64,000 bases of DNA. Origin: Streptococcus intermedius SK54 = ATCC 27335 (GTDB lineage: Bacteria > Bacillota > Bacilli > Lactobacillales > Streptococcaceae). Of this stretch, positions 34,051-45,604 are shown piece after piece. A program made the translations under genes and the position numbers. The notes below the pieces were generated by a model. It had not been told where the DNA came from and made no database searches. It saw only the letters and a list, made by a program, of their open reading frames with translations. The stretch is taken from positions 62,001-126,000 of the forward strand of contig NZ_ATFK01000003.1 in assembly GCF_000413475.1 (NCBI RefSeq), read 5' to 3'. Position 1 is the stretch's first letter. Each line of letters opens with the position of its first letter.

Positions 34051-34144
34051 GGGTGAGCGTTACTAAGCTTCATTAGGCGTAACCACAGATAAATGTGAAA
34101 AATTTATTCTAATTTTCCATTTGTTTGTGGTTACTTTTTATTTT
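34051..34144 (+). promoter_or_regulatory. LacT-type RAT antiterminator overlapping an intrinsic terminator
   Basis: The RAT-like segment 34051-34083 (GGTGAGCGTTACT ... AGGCGTAACC) overlaps the left arm of a terminator. GTAACCACA (34079-34087) and GTGGTTAC (34127-34134) form its stem, with a second AAATG/CATTT pair inside, and TTTTTATTTT follows. Binding of LacT to the RAT hairpin would prevent the terminator from folding. This is a classic BglG-family leader, located just before lacT. Confidence 0.82.
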
Positions 34145-34176
34145 ATGAAAACTCAGTATACAATAAGGAGGATAAT

Positions 34177-35010
34177 ATGTACCGAATCGTACATCCTATG
34201 AATAATAATGTTGCTTTAGCTAAAAATGAACATCATGAAGAAGTGATGCTGATTGGTAGCGGCATAGCATTTAATAAAAAGAAAGGGGATGTTGTTCTTG
34301 AAAGTAAGATCGAGAAAATCTTTCATTTGAGAACTGAGGAATCAAAAGAGAATTTTGTTGCGCTTCTAAAAGACGTTCCTTTGGACTTTATTACAATTAC
34401 TTATGATATCATTGAAAGTCTGTCTAAAAAGTACAATTATCCAGTACAAGAGTATATCTACATCACATTAGCAGATCATATTTATTGTGCCTATCAAGCT
34501 GTTATACAGGGAAACTATAAAGAAAGTGATTTACCAGATGCGTCTGATAAGTATCCGATTCCCTATCAGATTTCTAAAGAAGCGGTTGATATATATCGAG
34601 AACGAATCTTGGATAGTTTTCCGGATGATGAAATTAGTCGGATCGCCTTTCATTTTATCAATGCAGAAGGAACGACAAGCACAGTTGGACAACAGCATCT
34701 AGATCAGCGCAAAGAATTATTAATTTTGGTTGAAGCAGAATTGAGACGAAATGAAATTAGAAGAACAAAAGAGAATAGTAACTTTTATGATCGTTTCATG
34801 ATTCATCTGAACTATTTCTTGGATTCTTTGAATAGAAGTCGGGATGATAATCGATCTCTGAGGGAAATGGAAACTCAAATCAGACTTACCTATCCTAAGG
34901 CATATAAAATTGCGACAGGGATTTATGATATTATCTCTCGTGAGACAGGAGTTGATTTGTATCAAAGTGAGCGTGTATATTTAGTTTTACATATTCAAAG
35001 ATTGCTATAA
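34177..35010 (+). CDS. lacT: BglG-family transcriptional antiterminator LacT
   Basis: This 277-residue RNA-binding antiterminator has an N-terminal CAT domain (MYRIVHPMNNNVALAKNEH, residues 1-55) and two PTS regulation domains with conserved His residues (ADHIYCA, FHFINAE and VLHIQRLL). It should be controlled by PTS phosphorylation through LacE/LacF and should bind the RAT site in its own leader. The SD AAGGAGG precedes the ATG. It is the first gene of lacTFEG. Confidence 0.92.
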   Translation: MYRIVHPMNNNVALAKNEHHEEVMLIGSGIAFNKKKGDVVLESKIEKIFHLRTEESKENFVALLKDVPLDFITITYDIIESLSKKYNYPVQEYIYITLADHIYCAYQAVIQGNYKESDLPDASDKYPIPYQISKEAVDIYRERILDSFPDDEISRIAFHFINAEGTTSTVGQQHLDQRKELLILVEAELRRNEIRRTKENSNFYDRFMIHLNYFLDSLNRSRDDNRSLREMETQIRLTYPKAYKIATGIYDIISRETGVDLYQSERVYLVLHIQRLL

Positions 35011-35046
35011 CATAAATCTATTAAACATAGGAAAGGAAATATACGA

Positions 35047-35363
35047 ATGAATAGGGAAGAAACAACATTACTTGGCTTTGAAATCGTAGCTTATGCAGGC
35101 GATGCTCGTTCAAAATTATTAGAAGCTTTAAATGCTGCTCAGAAGGGTGAATTTGAACAGGCAGAAAAGTTAGTAAAAGAAGCAGATATCTGCATTGCAG
35201 ACGCGCATCGTGCACAGACTGATTTACTGACAAAAGAAGCGGCTGGAGAAGATTTGGCTTATAGTGTTACCATGATGCACGGACAAGATCATTTAATGAC
35301 AACATTATTATTGAAAGACTTAATGAAGCATTTCATTGAACTATACAAAAAGGAGGCAACAAG

Positions 35364-35367
<4 letters not shown>
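35047..35367 (+). CDS. lacF: PTS lactose-specific EIIA component
   Basis: This 106-residue EIIA of the lactose/chitobiose family is all-helical. It has the conserved [10 protein letters not shown]-like segment ([14 protein letters not shown]) and the phospho-acceptor His in [11 protein letters not shown]. It passes phosphate to LacE. It overlaps lacE by four bases (ATGA), which implies translational coupling. Confidence 0.95.
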
Positions 35368-38475
<3,108 letters not shown>

Positions 38476-38483
38476 TGAAGTTG

Positions 38484-38525
38484 AATGGCAGTATTGATAT
38501 TTATCAGTCAAACTGCCATTTCTTA
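38484..38525 (+). terminator. lacG terminator
   Basis: AATGGCAGT pairs with ACTGCCATT around a loop with a smaller TGA/TCA stem and is followed by TCTTATT. The stem is strong and the T run weak. Confidence 0.7.
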
Positions 38526-38594
38526 TTGTCGCATATTACTTTATATATTTTTTGTAACAATTTCCTACGGTCCGTGTGATATTTTTGGAATCTA

Positions 38595-38624
38595 TTGACT
38601 TGAAAAAATTCCTCTTTATATAAT
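38595..38624 (+). promoter_or_regulatory. Promoter of the ICMT-like gene
   Basis: TTGACT (38595-38600) and TATAAT (38619-38624) are 18 bases apart, about 30 bases before the start. Confidence 0.65.
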
Positions 38625-38653
38625 GGAATAGAACATTTTTATAAGGAGGTCAT

Positions 38654-39187
38654 ATGACTTTATCAGGACTCATTGTTTTGGTGGTATTTATATTTCGGTT
38701 GGTATTTTTGAAACGATCTATTAAAAACGAAAAGGCGATTCTGGCAAATGGTGGCCGCGAATATGGCGTTCAAAATACCAAATATATCACCATCCTTCAT
38801 ATTTTATTTTACCTTTCTTGCTTTGCAGAAGCCACAATACGTCAAGTTCATTTTGATACGTTCGGTGTTATGGGGCTAGGGCTCTTAATATTTGCGATGT
38901 TTATGCTCTATGTTGTGACAAAACTTTTAGGGGAAATTTGGACTGTAAAGCTGATGCTGGTTAAGAATCATCAATTTGTTGACCATTGGCTTTTCCGTTA
39001 TGTCAAACATCCAAATTACTTCTTGAATATCATTCCGGAGTTGATTGGTTTAGCACTTCTTTGCCACGCTCTCCTTTCATTTTGCATTTTGTTTCCGTTC
39101 TATATTATTGTTCTATACAATCGTATCAAGGAAGAAGAACAGCTCCTTCGAGAAGTCATTATTCCAAATGGAATTGTTGAAAAATAA
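38654..39187 (+). CDS. Isoprenylcysteine carboxyl methyltransferase-like membrane protein
   Basis: This 177-residue protein has about five hydrophobic segments and the ICMT/phospholipid-methyltransferase signature RYVKHPNYFLNIIPELIG followed by YNRIKEEEQLLRE, which forms the SAM site in related enzymes. The SD AAGGAGG lies just upstream. The natural substrate in streptococci is not known, and no prenyl or polyketide genes lie nearby. Confidence 0.8.
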   Translation: MTLSGLIVLVVFIFRLVFLKRSIKNEKAILANGGREYGVQNTKYITILHILFYLSCFAEATIRQVHFDTFGVMGLGLLIFAMFMLYVVTKLLGEIWTVKLMLVKNHQFVDHWLFRYVKHPNYFLNIIPELIGLALLCHALLSFCILFPFYIIVLYNRIKEEEQLLREVIIPNGIVEK

Positions 39188-39260
39188 TATTGGAATAACT
39201 GCTATTGTTTAAATAGCTGGAGATATAAATGATTCAACCTACAAATAGATAGTATAAAAA

Positions 39261-39526
39261 GAGGCGAGGCTAGGACAAAAGTCTTTAGTTTAAAAGTGTG
39301 CAGTTTAATAAAGCACAGAAGCTCTCTCCAATTGCTCAAAGCTATGCTTTGAGCAATTGGAGAGAGCTTCTGTAAATTTCAAGGTTATCGCTTTTCAGGT
39401 TCGGAAGAATACTCTTGATGAAAACTTCGTTTCCTTTATTGGGCACTTCAACAGCCTATCAAATTGTCGAATAAGCTTGTAGGGGTGAGACTATGAACTC
39501 AAAAATTTTCTATCTTGAGCATAATC
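39261..39526. repeat. Repeat-rich intergenic region with perfect 27-bp palindrome
   Basis: It opens with GAGGCTAGGACAAAAGTC, which resembles a streptococcal dispersed repeat. It then carries an exact inverted repeat with arms at 39316-39342 and 39346-39372 (core CTCTCCAATTGCTCAAAGC) around only three bases. There is no T run after the palindrome. No ORF is supported. A separate hairpin near 39483 acts as terminator. This is probably an interspersed repeat cluster. Confidence 0.6.
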
Positions 39527-39541
39527 TCACCTCTTTTTCTT
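39483..39541. terminator. Terminator between the repeat region and the GIY-YIG gene
   Basis: GGTGAGACTATG...CTCAA and TTGAGCATAATCTCACC pair with few mismatches and the plus-strand side is followed by TCTTTTTC. It overlaps the GIY-YIG stop codon on the minus strand. Confidence 0.65.
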
Positions 39542-39790
39542 ATGCTCGTTGATATAGGCTAATTTTTGTTGGCGTGTTTTCCTTTTAAAGAGTGCCTCAG
39601 CTGACATGGCAGAGGGTTTATTGGAGAATTCCTCTTGGTATAAAAGAGTAACAGGTAATCGTGCACGTGTATATTTGGCGCCTTTCCCAGCATTGTGTGC
39701 GGCCACTCGTTTTTGGACATTGGTCGTATAACCTGTATAGAGAGAACCATCAGCACATTTTAGGACGTACATATAGGCTTTATTTTCCAT
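39527..39790 (-). CDS. GIY-YIG nuclease-fold protein (UPF0213 family)
   Basis: This 87-residue protein has the GIY-YIG signature as [19 protein letters not shown], followed by the conserved Arg and [17 protein letters not shown]. It belongs to the short YhbQ/UPF0213 group, whose members have DNA-related but poorly defined roles. The ATG at 39790 ([10 protein letters not shown]) lies inside the 3' end of trmN6 by 11 bases, so the two are coupled. Longer in-frame readings into trmN6 are not credible. Confidence 0.86.
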   Translation of the reverse strand: MENKAYMYVLKCADGSLYTGYTTNVQKRVAAHNAGKGAKYTRARLPVTLLYQEEFSNKPSAMSAEALFKRKTRQQKLAYINEHKKKR

Positions 39791-40526
39791 AGTAGATCTC
39801 ATGAATTTCGGGAGTGTAGCTGCCATCTTGGTTGTGAATGAACAGTGGTGGTAAGATTTTGAGTCCATCACGGGAGCCATCTTTGATAGCTTCAATAAGG
39901 AGCATATTGGCTTCTCGATTTGCCTTGGGATAAACAAACCGAATGCGCTTTGGTGCTAAATTATGAGCTGTCATAGTGTCCATAATGTCAAGAAATCGTT
40001 CAGGACGATGCACCATTGCCAAACGCCCATTAGATTTCAAAACTCGCTGAGAAATTTTGCAGATTTCTTCAAGATTTGTCGCAATTTCATGCCGTGCAAG
40101 CAGATAATGTCGACTTGCGTTGAGGTTGGAATGCTCATCTACTTTAAAATAAGGTGGATTACAGAGAATCATGTCTACTTGGTTACCACTAATGTATTTG
40201 GTAAGGTATTTCAAATCATCTTGAATCACCTGCATTTGACTAGTCAAGTTATTTAGCTCAATGGAGCGCTGAGCCATATCTGTCAATCGTTCTTGAAGTT
40301 CTACAGCAATGATTTGAGCTTGTGTGCGCGTGCTTGCAAAAAGGCCGACAGCACCATTGCCGGCACATAGGTCAATAATCAATCCACTCTTAGGTAATTT
40401 TGGAAAATGTGAGAGGAGCACGCTATCCACTGAGTAGCTGAAAACCTCTCGGTTTTGGATAATTTTGACGTCAGTGGAAAAGAGCTGATTGACCCGCTCC
40501 CCGTCTTTTAAAAAAATTTCTGCCAT
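39780..40526 (-). CDS. trmN6: tRNA1(Val) A37 N6-methyltransferase (TrmN6/YfiC family)
   Basis: This 248-residue class I SAM-dependent methyltransferase has the SAM loop [15 protein letters not shown] and the adenine-N6 catalytic motif NPPYFKV. Homologs methylate A37 of tRNA1(Val). The Firmicute target is inferred from family. It is the first gene of a two-gene minus-strand unit with the GIY-YIG protein. Confidence 0.85.
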   Translation of the reverse strand: MAEIFLKDGERVNQLFSTDVKIIQNREVFSYSVDSVLLSHFPKLPKSGLIIDLCAGNGAVGLFASTRTQAQIIAVELQERLTDMAQRSIELNNLTSQMQVIQDDLKYLTKYISGNQVDMILCNPPYFKVDEHSNLNASRHYLLARHEIATNLEEICKISQRVLKSNGRLAMVHRPERFLDIMDTMTAHNLAPKRIRFVYPKANREANMLLIEAIKDGSRDGLKILPPLFIHNQDGSYTPEIHEIYYGK

Positions 40527-40693
40527 ACAGTCTTATTATATCATGTTTTATAAAGGATGCAGCAATAAAAATAGGTGGTAAGGAAAAAGTGGAAACAACA
40601 AATTTGAAAAAGTCATTGCAAAATTTGTAGATCTTTTGGATAGTGCAAAAGATTAGTTTTCCAAGATGGTACCCAAAACGGTACTAAAAGTAA

Positions 40694-40730
40694 AAAAGCC
40701 AATTCCAATTTCTTGGAAAAGGCTTTGTAT
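40694..40730 (-). terminator. rpmE2 terminator
   Basis: On the minus strand AAGCC...CCAA-GAAA-TTGG...GGCTT folds into a hairpin followed by TTTTTTA. The gap 40527-40693 upstream of trmN6 shows no other gene. Confidence 0.75.
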
Positions 40731-40759
40731 CAACGCTTTTAAGCAAGCAATGCGGTTGA

Positions 40760-41005
40760 TTATTTGAGACCGTATTTTTTGTTGAAACGATCCACACGTC
40801 CGTCTGCTTGAGTGAATTTTTGGCGTCCAGTATAGAATGGATGTGAATCTGATGAAATTTCCACACGGATTAGTGGATAGGTATTTCCATCTTCCCATTC
40901 AACAGTTTCGCTAGAATGCTTAGTAGAACCACTAAGGAATTTGTAGCCAGTTGAAGTATCCATAAAGACAACAGGACGGTATTCAGGATGAATATCTTTT
41001 CTCAT
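40760..41005 (-). CDS. rpmE2: 50S ribosomal protein L31 type B
   Basis: This 81-residue ribosomal protein starts [24 protein letters not shown], as type B L31 does, and lacks the zinc-binding Cys residues of type A L31. The ATG at 41005 gives the usual length. In-frame starts further upstream are not supported by the family. Type B L31 usually replaces the zinc form when zinc is scarce, though streptococci have only this form. Confidence 0.95.
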   Translation of the reverse strand: MRKDIHPEYRPVVFMDTSTGYKFLSGSTKHSSETVEWEDGNTYPLIRVEISSDSHPFYTGRQKFTQADGRVDRFNKKYGLK

Positions 41006-41109
41006 TTTAAAAAATTTCCTTTCTGCCATGGTCTCTCTGCGAGCCATAGATTCATTACTTTGATAGTTTACCAAATTCTACCGATTTTGACAAGTCTTTT
41101 CTCTCAATT

Positions 41110-42048
41110 TTAATGTCTTTTTGCCAATTCTTTTAATTCTTGGTAAATTTTTTCGATTTCTTCTGTAGAGTAAGCATTGGCACCACTAGCAAGTGGATGA
41201 CCGCCTCCATCATGTTTTTTAGCCACTTCATTGATAGGGATAAATTTACTCCGTAGACGAACTCGGTAATTGCCATTTTCTTGTTCAACAAAAATTCCCC
41301 AAAGTTCAACACTGTCAATCCGCCCTGGAGCTGAAACGATAGCAGAAGTATCAGCATCTGTTAACTGATTGGATTTGAGAAGTTCTTGAGTTAAAATAAC
41401 ACGAGCTGCACCATTTTCATCGACTTCTAAATGATCGTAAACGTAGCCTTGAAGTTTAGCGATTTGATAGCTGAAAGAGTCCATTTTCCGCGCTAAAGCA
41501 GCAAAGTCAAAAGGATATTCGCGAAGTTTGCTGGCGATAGCCATAGTTCGGGCAGTTGTGGCAGGATATAGGAAACGCCCAGTATCACCAACGATTCCAG
41601 CATAAAGTAACTTAGCAGAATAATCATCTAATTTTAGATGATTTTCTAATGCAAAGAGAGCAATTAACTCACTAGCGCTACTTGAGCTAGTATCTACCCA
41701 AGCAATGTCTCCATAAATATCATCGTTTGGATGATGATCGATTTTGATGAGAAAATCTCCTTTGCTGTAGCGTTCATCATCAATTCGTGCAGTATTTGCT
41801 GTATCGCAAACAATCACTAAAGCATTTTTGTAATCATCATCTGAAATCTCATCCATGGTAGCCAGCCAAGCAAGACTAGGTTCAGTCGTTCCTGCTACTT
41901 TAATCTGTTTCTCAGGAAAATTTACTTGAAGTAATTTCTTTAAACCGACTTGGCTACCCAAGGCATCAGGATCAGGTCGCATGTGACGATGGATAATGAT
42001 CGTATCATATTCTTTGATTTTATGTAAAATTTGCTTAAAAATTTCCAT
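41110..42048 (-). CDS. pde2: DHH/DHHA1 phosphoesterase (NrnA / Pde2-type)
   Basis: This 312-residue enzyme has the DHH-domain metal motifs IIHRHMRPDPDALGS, VCDTANTARID and IKIDHHPNDD, and a C-terminal DHHA1 domain ending HDGGGHPLASGA. Homologs degrade short oligonucleotides and pAp. The pneumococcal Pde2 also cleaves the c-di-AMP product pApA. The exact substrate preference is not readable here. It lies upstream of rpmE2 on the minus strand. Confidence 0.88.
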   Translation of the reverse strand: MEIFKQILHKIKEYDTIIIHRHMRPDPDALGSQVGLKKLLQVNFPEKQIKVAGTTEPSLAWLATMDEISDDDYKNALVIVCDTANTARIDDERYSKGDFLIKIDHHPNDDIYGDIAWVDTSSSSASELIALFALENHLKLDDYSAKLLYAGIVGDTGRFLYPATTARTMAIASKLREYPFDFAALARKMDSFSYQIAKLQGYVYDHLEVDENGAARVILTQELLKSNQLTDADTSAIVSAPGRIDSVELWGIFVEQENGNYRVRLRSKFIPINEVAKKHDGGGHPLASGANAYSTEEIEKIYQELKELAKRH

Positions 42049-42200
42049 GTTATAACCTCTAATCTACCTTTTATTCATTGTATCATAAGATAACTATTTT
42101 AAAAAGAAAAAGTGGAAAGTGACAGGCCTTGGAGAGGTTTGAAGTGCAACTATTTGTTCAATGTGTTATAATAAGCTGATAGAACATTTTGGAGGAAATT

Positions 42201-42644
42201 ATGGCTTTAGCAAAAATTGTATTTGCTAGTATGACAGGAAATACAGAAGAAATCGCAGATATTGTAGCTGATAAATTGAAAGAACTTGGTTTAGAAGTAG
42301 ATATTGATGAATGCACAATGGTGGATGCAGAGGAATTTTTGGAAGCAGATATCGCAATTGTTGCTTCTTATACATATGGAGACGGTGAATTACCTGATGA
42401 GATTATTGACTTTTATGAAGATCTGGCAAGTCTTGATTTGACTGGAAAGGTTTATGGTGTTGTCGGGTCAGGTGACACATTCTATGATGAGTTTTGTAAA
42501 GCAGTAGATGACTTTGATCGTGCTTTTGCAGCGACAGGTGCTGAAAAAGGTGCTGAAAATGTCAAAGTTGATTTATCAGCAGAAGAGGAAGACGTTGAAA
42601 ATTTGGAGAAATTTGCTGAAGAGTTAGCTGCTAAGGTGAGGTAA
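42201..42644 (+). CDS. Flavodoxin
   Basis: This 147-residue electron carrier has the FMN phosphate loop SMTGNTEEIAD and the isoalloxazine contacts SYTYGDGELPDE and GSGDTFYDEF. It is acidic, as flavodoxins are. The ATG at 42201 follows GGAGGAAATT. An earlier in-frame ATG overlaps that SD. The gene is monocistronic with its own terminator. Confidence 0.92.
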   Translation: MALAKIVFASMTGNTEEIADIVADKLKELGLEVDIDECTMVDAEEFLEADIAIVASYTYGDGELPDEIIDFYEDLASLDLTGKVYGVVGSGDTFYDEFCKAVDDFDRAFAATGAEKGAENVKVDLSAEEEDVENLEKFAEELAAKVR

Positions 42645-42651
42645 TCATGTA

Positions 42652-42681
42652 AGAAGGCTAGGGAATTTCCTAGTCTTTTTT
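42652..42681 (+). terminator. Flavodoxin terminator
   Basis: AAGGCTAGG pairs with CCTAGTCTT (one mismatch) around GAATTT and ends in TTTTTT. Confidence 0.8.
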
Positions 42682-42712
42682 AGCTTAATTTATCAGATTT
42701 TAGGCATATGTT

Positions 42713-42741
42713 CTGACATTTTTAATATAGAATAGTATAAT
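42713..42741 (+). promoter_or_regulatory. sufB promoter
   Basis: CTGACA (42713-42718) and TATAAT (42736-42741) are 17 bases apart, about 36 bases before the sufB start. Confidence 0.7.
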
Positions 42742-42776
42742 GGGAAAAGATGATTTGTAACAATGGGAGGAATAAG

Positions 42777-44162
42777 ATGAAGAAAGAACGAGATTATGCT
42801 TTTGGATTTCATGATGATGTGAAACCGTTGTTCTCGACTGGTAAAGGTCTAACAGAAGAGGTTGTTCGTGAAATTTCTGAAATTAAAAATGAACCGCAAT
42901 GGATGCTGGATTATCGTTTGCGTTCTTTAGAATTATTCCATAAATTGCCTATGCCTAATTTTGGTCCGGATTTATCCGACATACGATTTGATGACATTAT
43001 CTATTATCAAAAATTAAGTGGAGAACGAGCTAGAAGTTGGGATGAAGTACCAGATGAAATCAAGAAAACCTTTGATCGTCTAGGTATTCCTGAAGCAGAG
43101 CGTCAATTCTTATCAGGAACTGTTGCTCAGTATGAATCTGAAGTAGTCTATCACAATATGAAAGAAGAATTTGCCAAGCAAGGGATTATTTTTACAGACA
43201 CAGACACGGCGGTGCAAGAATATCCTGACTTAGTGAAAAAGTATTTTGGAACAGTAATTTCCAATGCAGAGCATAAGTTTTCTGCTTTGAATAGTGCTGT
43301 TTGGTCCGGTGGGACATTTATTTATGTACCTAAGAACGTTCAATGTCAGGTACCGGTTCAGACCTATTTCCGTATCAATGGAGAGAATGCTGGTCAGTTT
43401 GAACGTTCCCTCATTATCGTAGATGAGGGGGCCTCTATTCAATACATAGAAGGCTGTACAGCGCCGACTTATACAACCAATAGTCTTCATGCTGCAAATG
43501 TGGAAATTATTGTCAAAAAAGATGCCTTTTTCCGTTATACAACGATTCAAAATTGGTCAGACAATGTTTATAATTTGGTGACAGAGCGAGGAACGGTTGA
43601 AGAAGGTGGGACTTTGGAATGGATTGATGGCAATCTAGGCAGTAAGGTCAATATGAAATATCCATGCAGCATTCTCAATGGACGCAATGCAAGGACTTCG
43701 GTTCTTTCCATGTCCTTTGCTAATTATGGTCAGCACTTGGATGCAGGTTGTAAAGTTTATCATAATGCACCAAAGACTTCTAGCACCTTGATTTCCAAGT
43801 CTGTTGCAAAAGATGGAGGTAAAACGGATTATCGGGGGCAAGTCCGTTTTGGAAAGAATAGTGCGGGTTCTAAGTCTCACATTGAGTGCGATACTATTCT
43901 TATGGATGGTGAATCTAGTTCAGATACTATTCCATTCAATGAAATTCACAATTCAAATGTTACACTTGAACATGAAGCTAAGGTTTCAAAGGTTTCAGAA
44001 GACCAACTTTATTACCTCATGAGTCGTGGCATTAGTGAGGAAGAAGCCACTGCCATGATTATCAATGGCTTTATGGAGCCTATTACTAAAGAACTCCCGA
44101 TGGAGTACGCAGTTGAACTCAATCAGCTTATCAACATGAGTATGGAAGGATCTGTAGGATAG
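42777..44162 (+). CDS. sufB: SufB-family Fe-S cluster assembly protein (stand-alone copy)
   Basis: This 461-residue protein matches SufB over its length, with [32 protein letters not shown] and the C-terminal [21 protein letters not shown]. SufB is the scaffold of the SUF system. The ATG at 42777 follows GGGAGG. Streptococcal sufB normally ends a sufC-sufD-sufS-sufU-sufB operon, but here it is alone with its own promoter and terminator. It also looks more diverged from the streptococcal consensus than expected. It may be an additional copy or a relocated one. The rest of the genome is needed to tell. Confidence 0.87.
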   Translation: MKKERDYAFGFHDDVKPLFSTGKGLTEEVVREISEIKNEPQWMLDYRLRSLELFHKLPMPNFGPDLSDIRFDDIIYYQKLSGERARSWDEVPDEIKKTFDRLGIPEAERQFLSGTVAQYESEVVYHNMKEEFAKQGIIFTDTDTAVQEYPDLVKKYFGTVISNAEHKFSALNSAVWSGGTFIYVPKNVQCQVPVQTYFRINGENAGQFERSLIIVDEGASIQYIEGCTAPTYTTNSLHAANVEIIVKKDAFFRYTTIQNWSDNVYNLVTERGTVEEGGTLEWIDGNLGSKVNMKYPCSILNGRNARTSVLSMSFANYGQHLDAGCKVYHNAPKTSSTLISKSVAKDGGKTDYRGQVRFGKNSAGSKSHIECDTILMDGESSSDTIPFNEIHNSNVTLEHEAKVSKVSEDQLYYLMSRGISEEEATAMIINGFMEPITKELPMEYAVELNQLINMSMEGSVG

Positions 44163-44169
44163 AAGTAAA

Positions 44170-44194
44170 AACAGTCGGTAAGACTGTTATTTTT
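44170..44194 (+). terminator. sufB terminator
   Basis: AACAGTC-GGTAA-GACTGTT forms a 7-bp stem followed by ATTTTTG. It lies directly after sufB and faces the tracrRNA terminator. Confidence 0.8.
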
Positions 44195-44219
44195 GTCCCT
44201 GATTAAAAGAAGAGAACAC

Positions 44220-44322
44220 AAAAAGCACCGAATCGGTGCTCCCTTTTTCAAGTTGAGTACGGACTGGATTAAAAATCACTGCCTTATTTTAACTTGCTGT
44301 GTTGTTTCGAATGGTTCCAAAA
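44220..44322 (-). ncRNA. Type II-A tracrRNA without a cas9 locus
   Basis: Read on the minus strand from 44322, the sequence starts GGAACCATTCGAAACAACAC and continues AGCAAGTTAAAATAAGGC, the Cas9 tracrRNA anti-repeat and lower stem. After an extra insert of about 15 nt comes AGTCCGTACTCAACTTGAA (nexus and stem-loop 1). Then follows AGCACCGATTCGGTGCT (stem-loop 2) and TTTTT. The anti-repeat (44296-44322) is a 27-base exact partner to the known GTTTTAGAGCTGTG-type streptococcal II-A repeat. A TATATT-type -10 lies just upstream of 44322 on the minus strand, with TTGTGA as a weak -35. No cas gene or CRISPR array occurs in the window. The orientation, minus strand and divergent from a plus-strand gene, is that of tracrRNA beside cas9. 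Confidence 0.88.
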
Positions 44323-44425
44323 TATATATGCAGTTTTTTTAATTATTCACAAAGTATTACTCTTTCTTCAAGAATTTTTTAGTGAAAAATGCTACAATTA
44401 GATAAATAAAGAAAGGGTTGTCTGT

Positions 44426-45604
44426 ATGGAACATAAAAAGAAGGATTTTAGCCTATCATGGTTTTTTCGATGGTTTTTGGATAACAAAGCAATCACCGGT
44501 TTTTTGGTGACTTTATTATTGGGGTTGAATATTTTTGTATTAAGCAAAATTAGTTTTATTTTCCTTCCTGTCTTAGAATTTATCGGAGTTATTATGCTGC
44601 CAGTTATTCTAGCGGGTCTTTTGTATTATTTATTAAATCCAATTGTTGATTTTATGGAAAAGCATAGAATCAACCGCTTAGTCGCGATTGCGATTGTCTT
44701 TATTTTGATTGCATTACTTTTAATTTGGGGATTAGCTGTAGCTATTCCGAGTTTGCAGCATCAGATAGTTAGCTTTGCAAAAAATTTGCCAGCTAATTTG
44801 AAAAAATCGAATAAAATTATTCAGGATTTTTTAGAAAATCGGATTTCTGATGATGTCAAGCCCCAATTGGAAGAGATTGCAAATAATTTTTCAAATCAAG
44901 TGACAACTTGGGCAAGTCATTTTTCATCGAAAGCAGTGAATTGGGTTAGTACATTGATTAGTACGGCTTCGCAGGTGATTGTAGCGATTATTATCATGCC
45001 CTTTATCCTTTTTTATCTTTTACGAGATGGAAAAAATTTGAAATCTTATTTGACAAAATTCATGCCAACAAAATTTCGTGACCCTGTTGGTCAAATTTTG
45101 ACAGACGTCAATACACAGCTTGCTAATTATGTTCGTGGTCAGGTGACTGTTGCTATCATTGTAGCGATTATGTTTATCATTTTCTTTAAGATAATAGGCC
45201 TTCGTTATGCGGTTACGCTTGGAGTAACTGCAGGGATTTTAAATTTGGTTCCCTACTTAGGAAGTTTTCTCGCGATGTTACCGGCTCTTGTCTTAGGTTT
45301 GATTGCTGGGCCAATTATGCTATTGAAAGTTATTGTTGTCTTTATTGTAGAGCAAACGATTGAAGGGCGGTTTGTATCCCCATTGATTTTGGGTAGTCAA
45401 TTGAATATCCATCCGATTAATGTCCTTTTTGTCCTTTTGACAGCTGGTTCTATGTTTGGTATTTGGGGTGTTTTACTGGGAATTCCAATTTATGCTTCTG
45501 CAAAAGTTGTGATTACTGCTATTTTTAAATGGTATAAAAAAGTTAGCGGTTTGTACGAAGAGGAATTAGTAGATGAAACAGGAGAGAGAATTGAACAACA
45601 GTAA
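44426..45604 (+). CDS. AI-2E family membrane transporter
   Basis: This 392-residue integral membrane protein has about seven to eight hydrophobic segments and the AI-2E/YdiK family features PFILFYLLRDGKN, LANYVRGQ and YLGSFLAMLPALVLGL. Family members export small molecules or act as Na+/H+ antiporters. The link with AI-2 is not general. The SD AAAGG lies before the ATG. The 3' end overlaps the TPR gene. Confidence 0.83.
   Translation: MEHKKKDFSLSWFFRWFLDNKAITGFLVTLLLGLNIFVLSKISFIFLPVLEFIGVIMLPVILAGLLYYLLNPIVDFMEKHRINRLVAIAIVFILIALLLIWGLAVAIPSLQHQIVSFAKNLPANLKKSNKIIQDFLENRISDDVKPQLEEIANNFSNQVTTWASHFSSKAVNWVSTLISTASQVIVAIIIMPFILFYLLRDGKNLKSYLTKFMPTKFRDPVGQILTDVNTQLANYVRGQVTVAIIVAIMFIIFFKIIGLRYAVTLGVTAGILNLVPYLGSFLAMLPALVLGLIAGPIMLLKVIVVFIVEQTIEGRFVSPLILGSQLNIHPINVLFVLLTAGSMFGIWGVLLGIPIYASAKVVITAIFKWYKKVSGLYEEELVDETGERIEQQ

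Noticed and set aside
39791-39937. N-terminal extension of the GIY-YIG gene inside trmN6
   Set aside because: It overlaps the coding end of trmN6 in another frame and adds residues not seen in the family. [10 protein letters not shown] is the natural start.
41006-41074. N-terminal extension of rpmE2
   Set aside because: L31 type B begins MRKDIHPEY, and the upstream codons lie in its leader.
44286-44322. A lone CRISPR repeat on the plus strand (TTTTAACTTGCTGTG...)
   Set aside because: The same bases form the anti-repeat of a full tracrRNA on the minus strand, with nexus and terminator beyond. No second repeat or spacer lies nearby, so there is no array.
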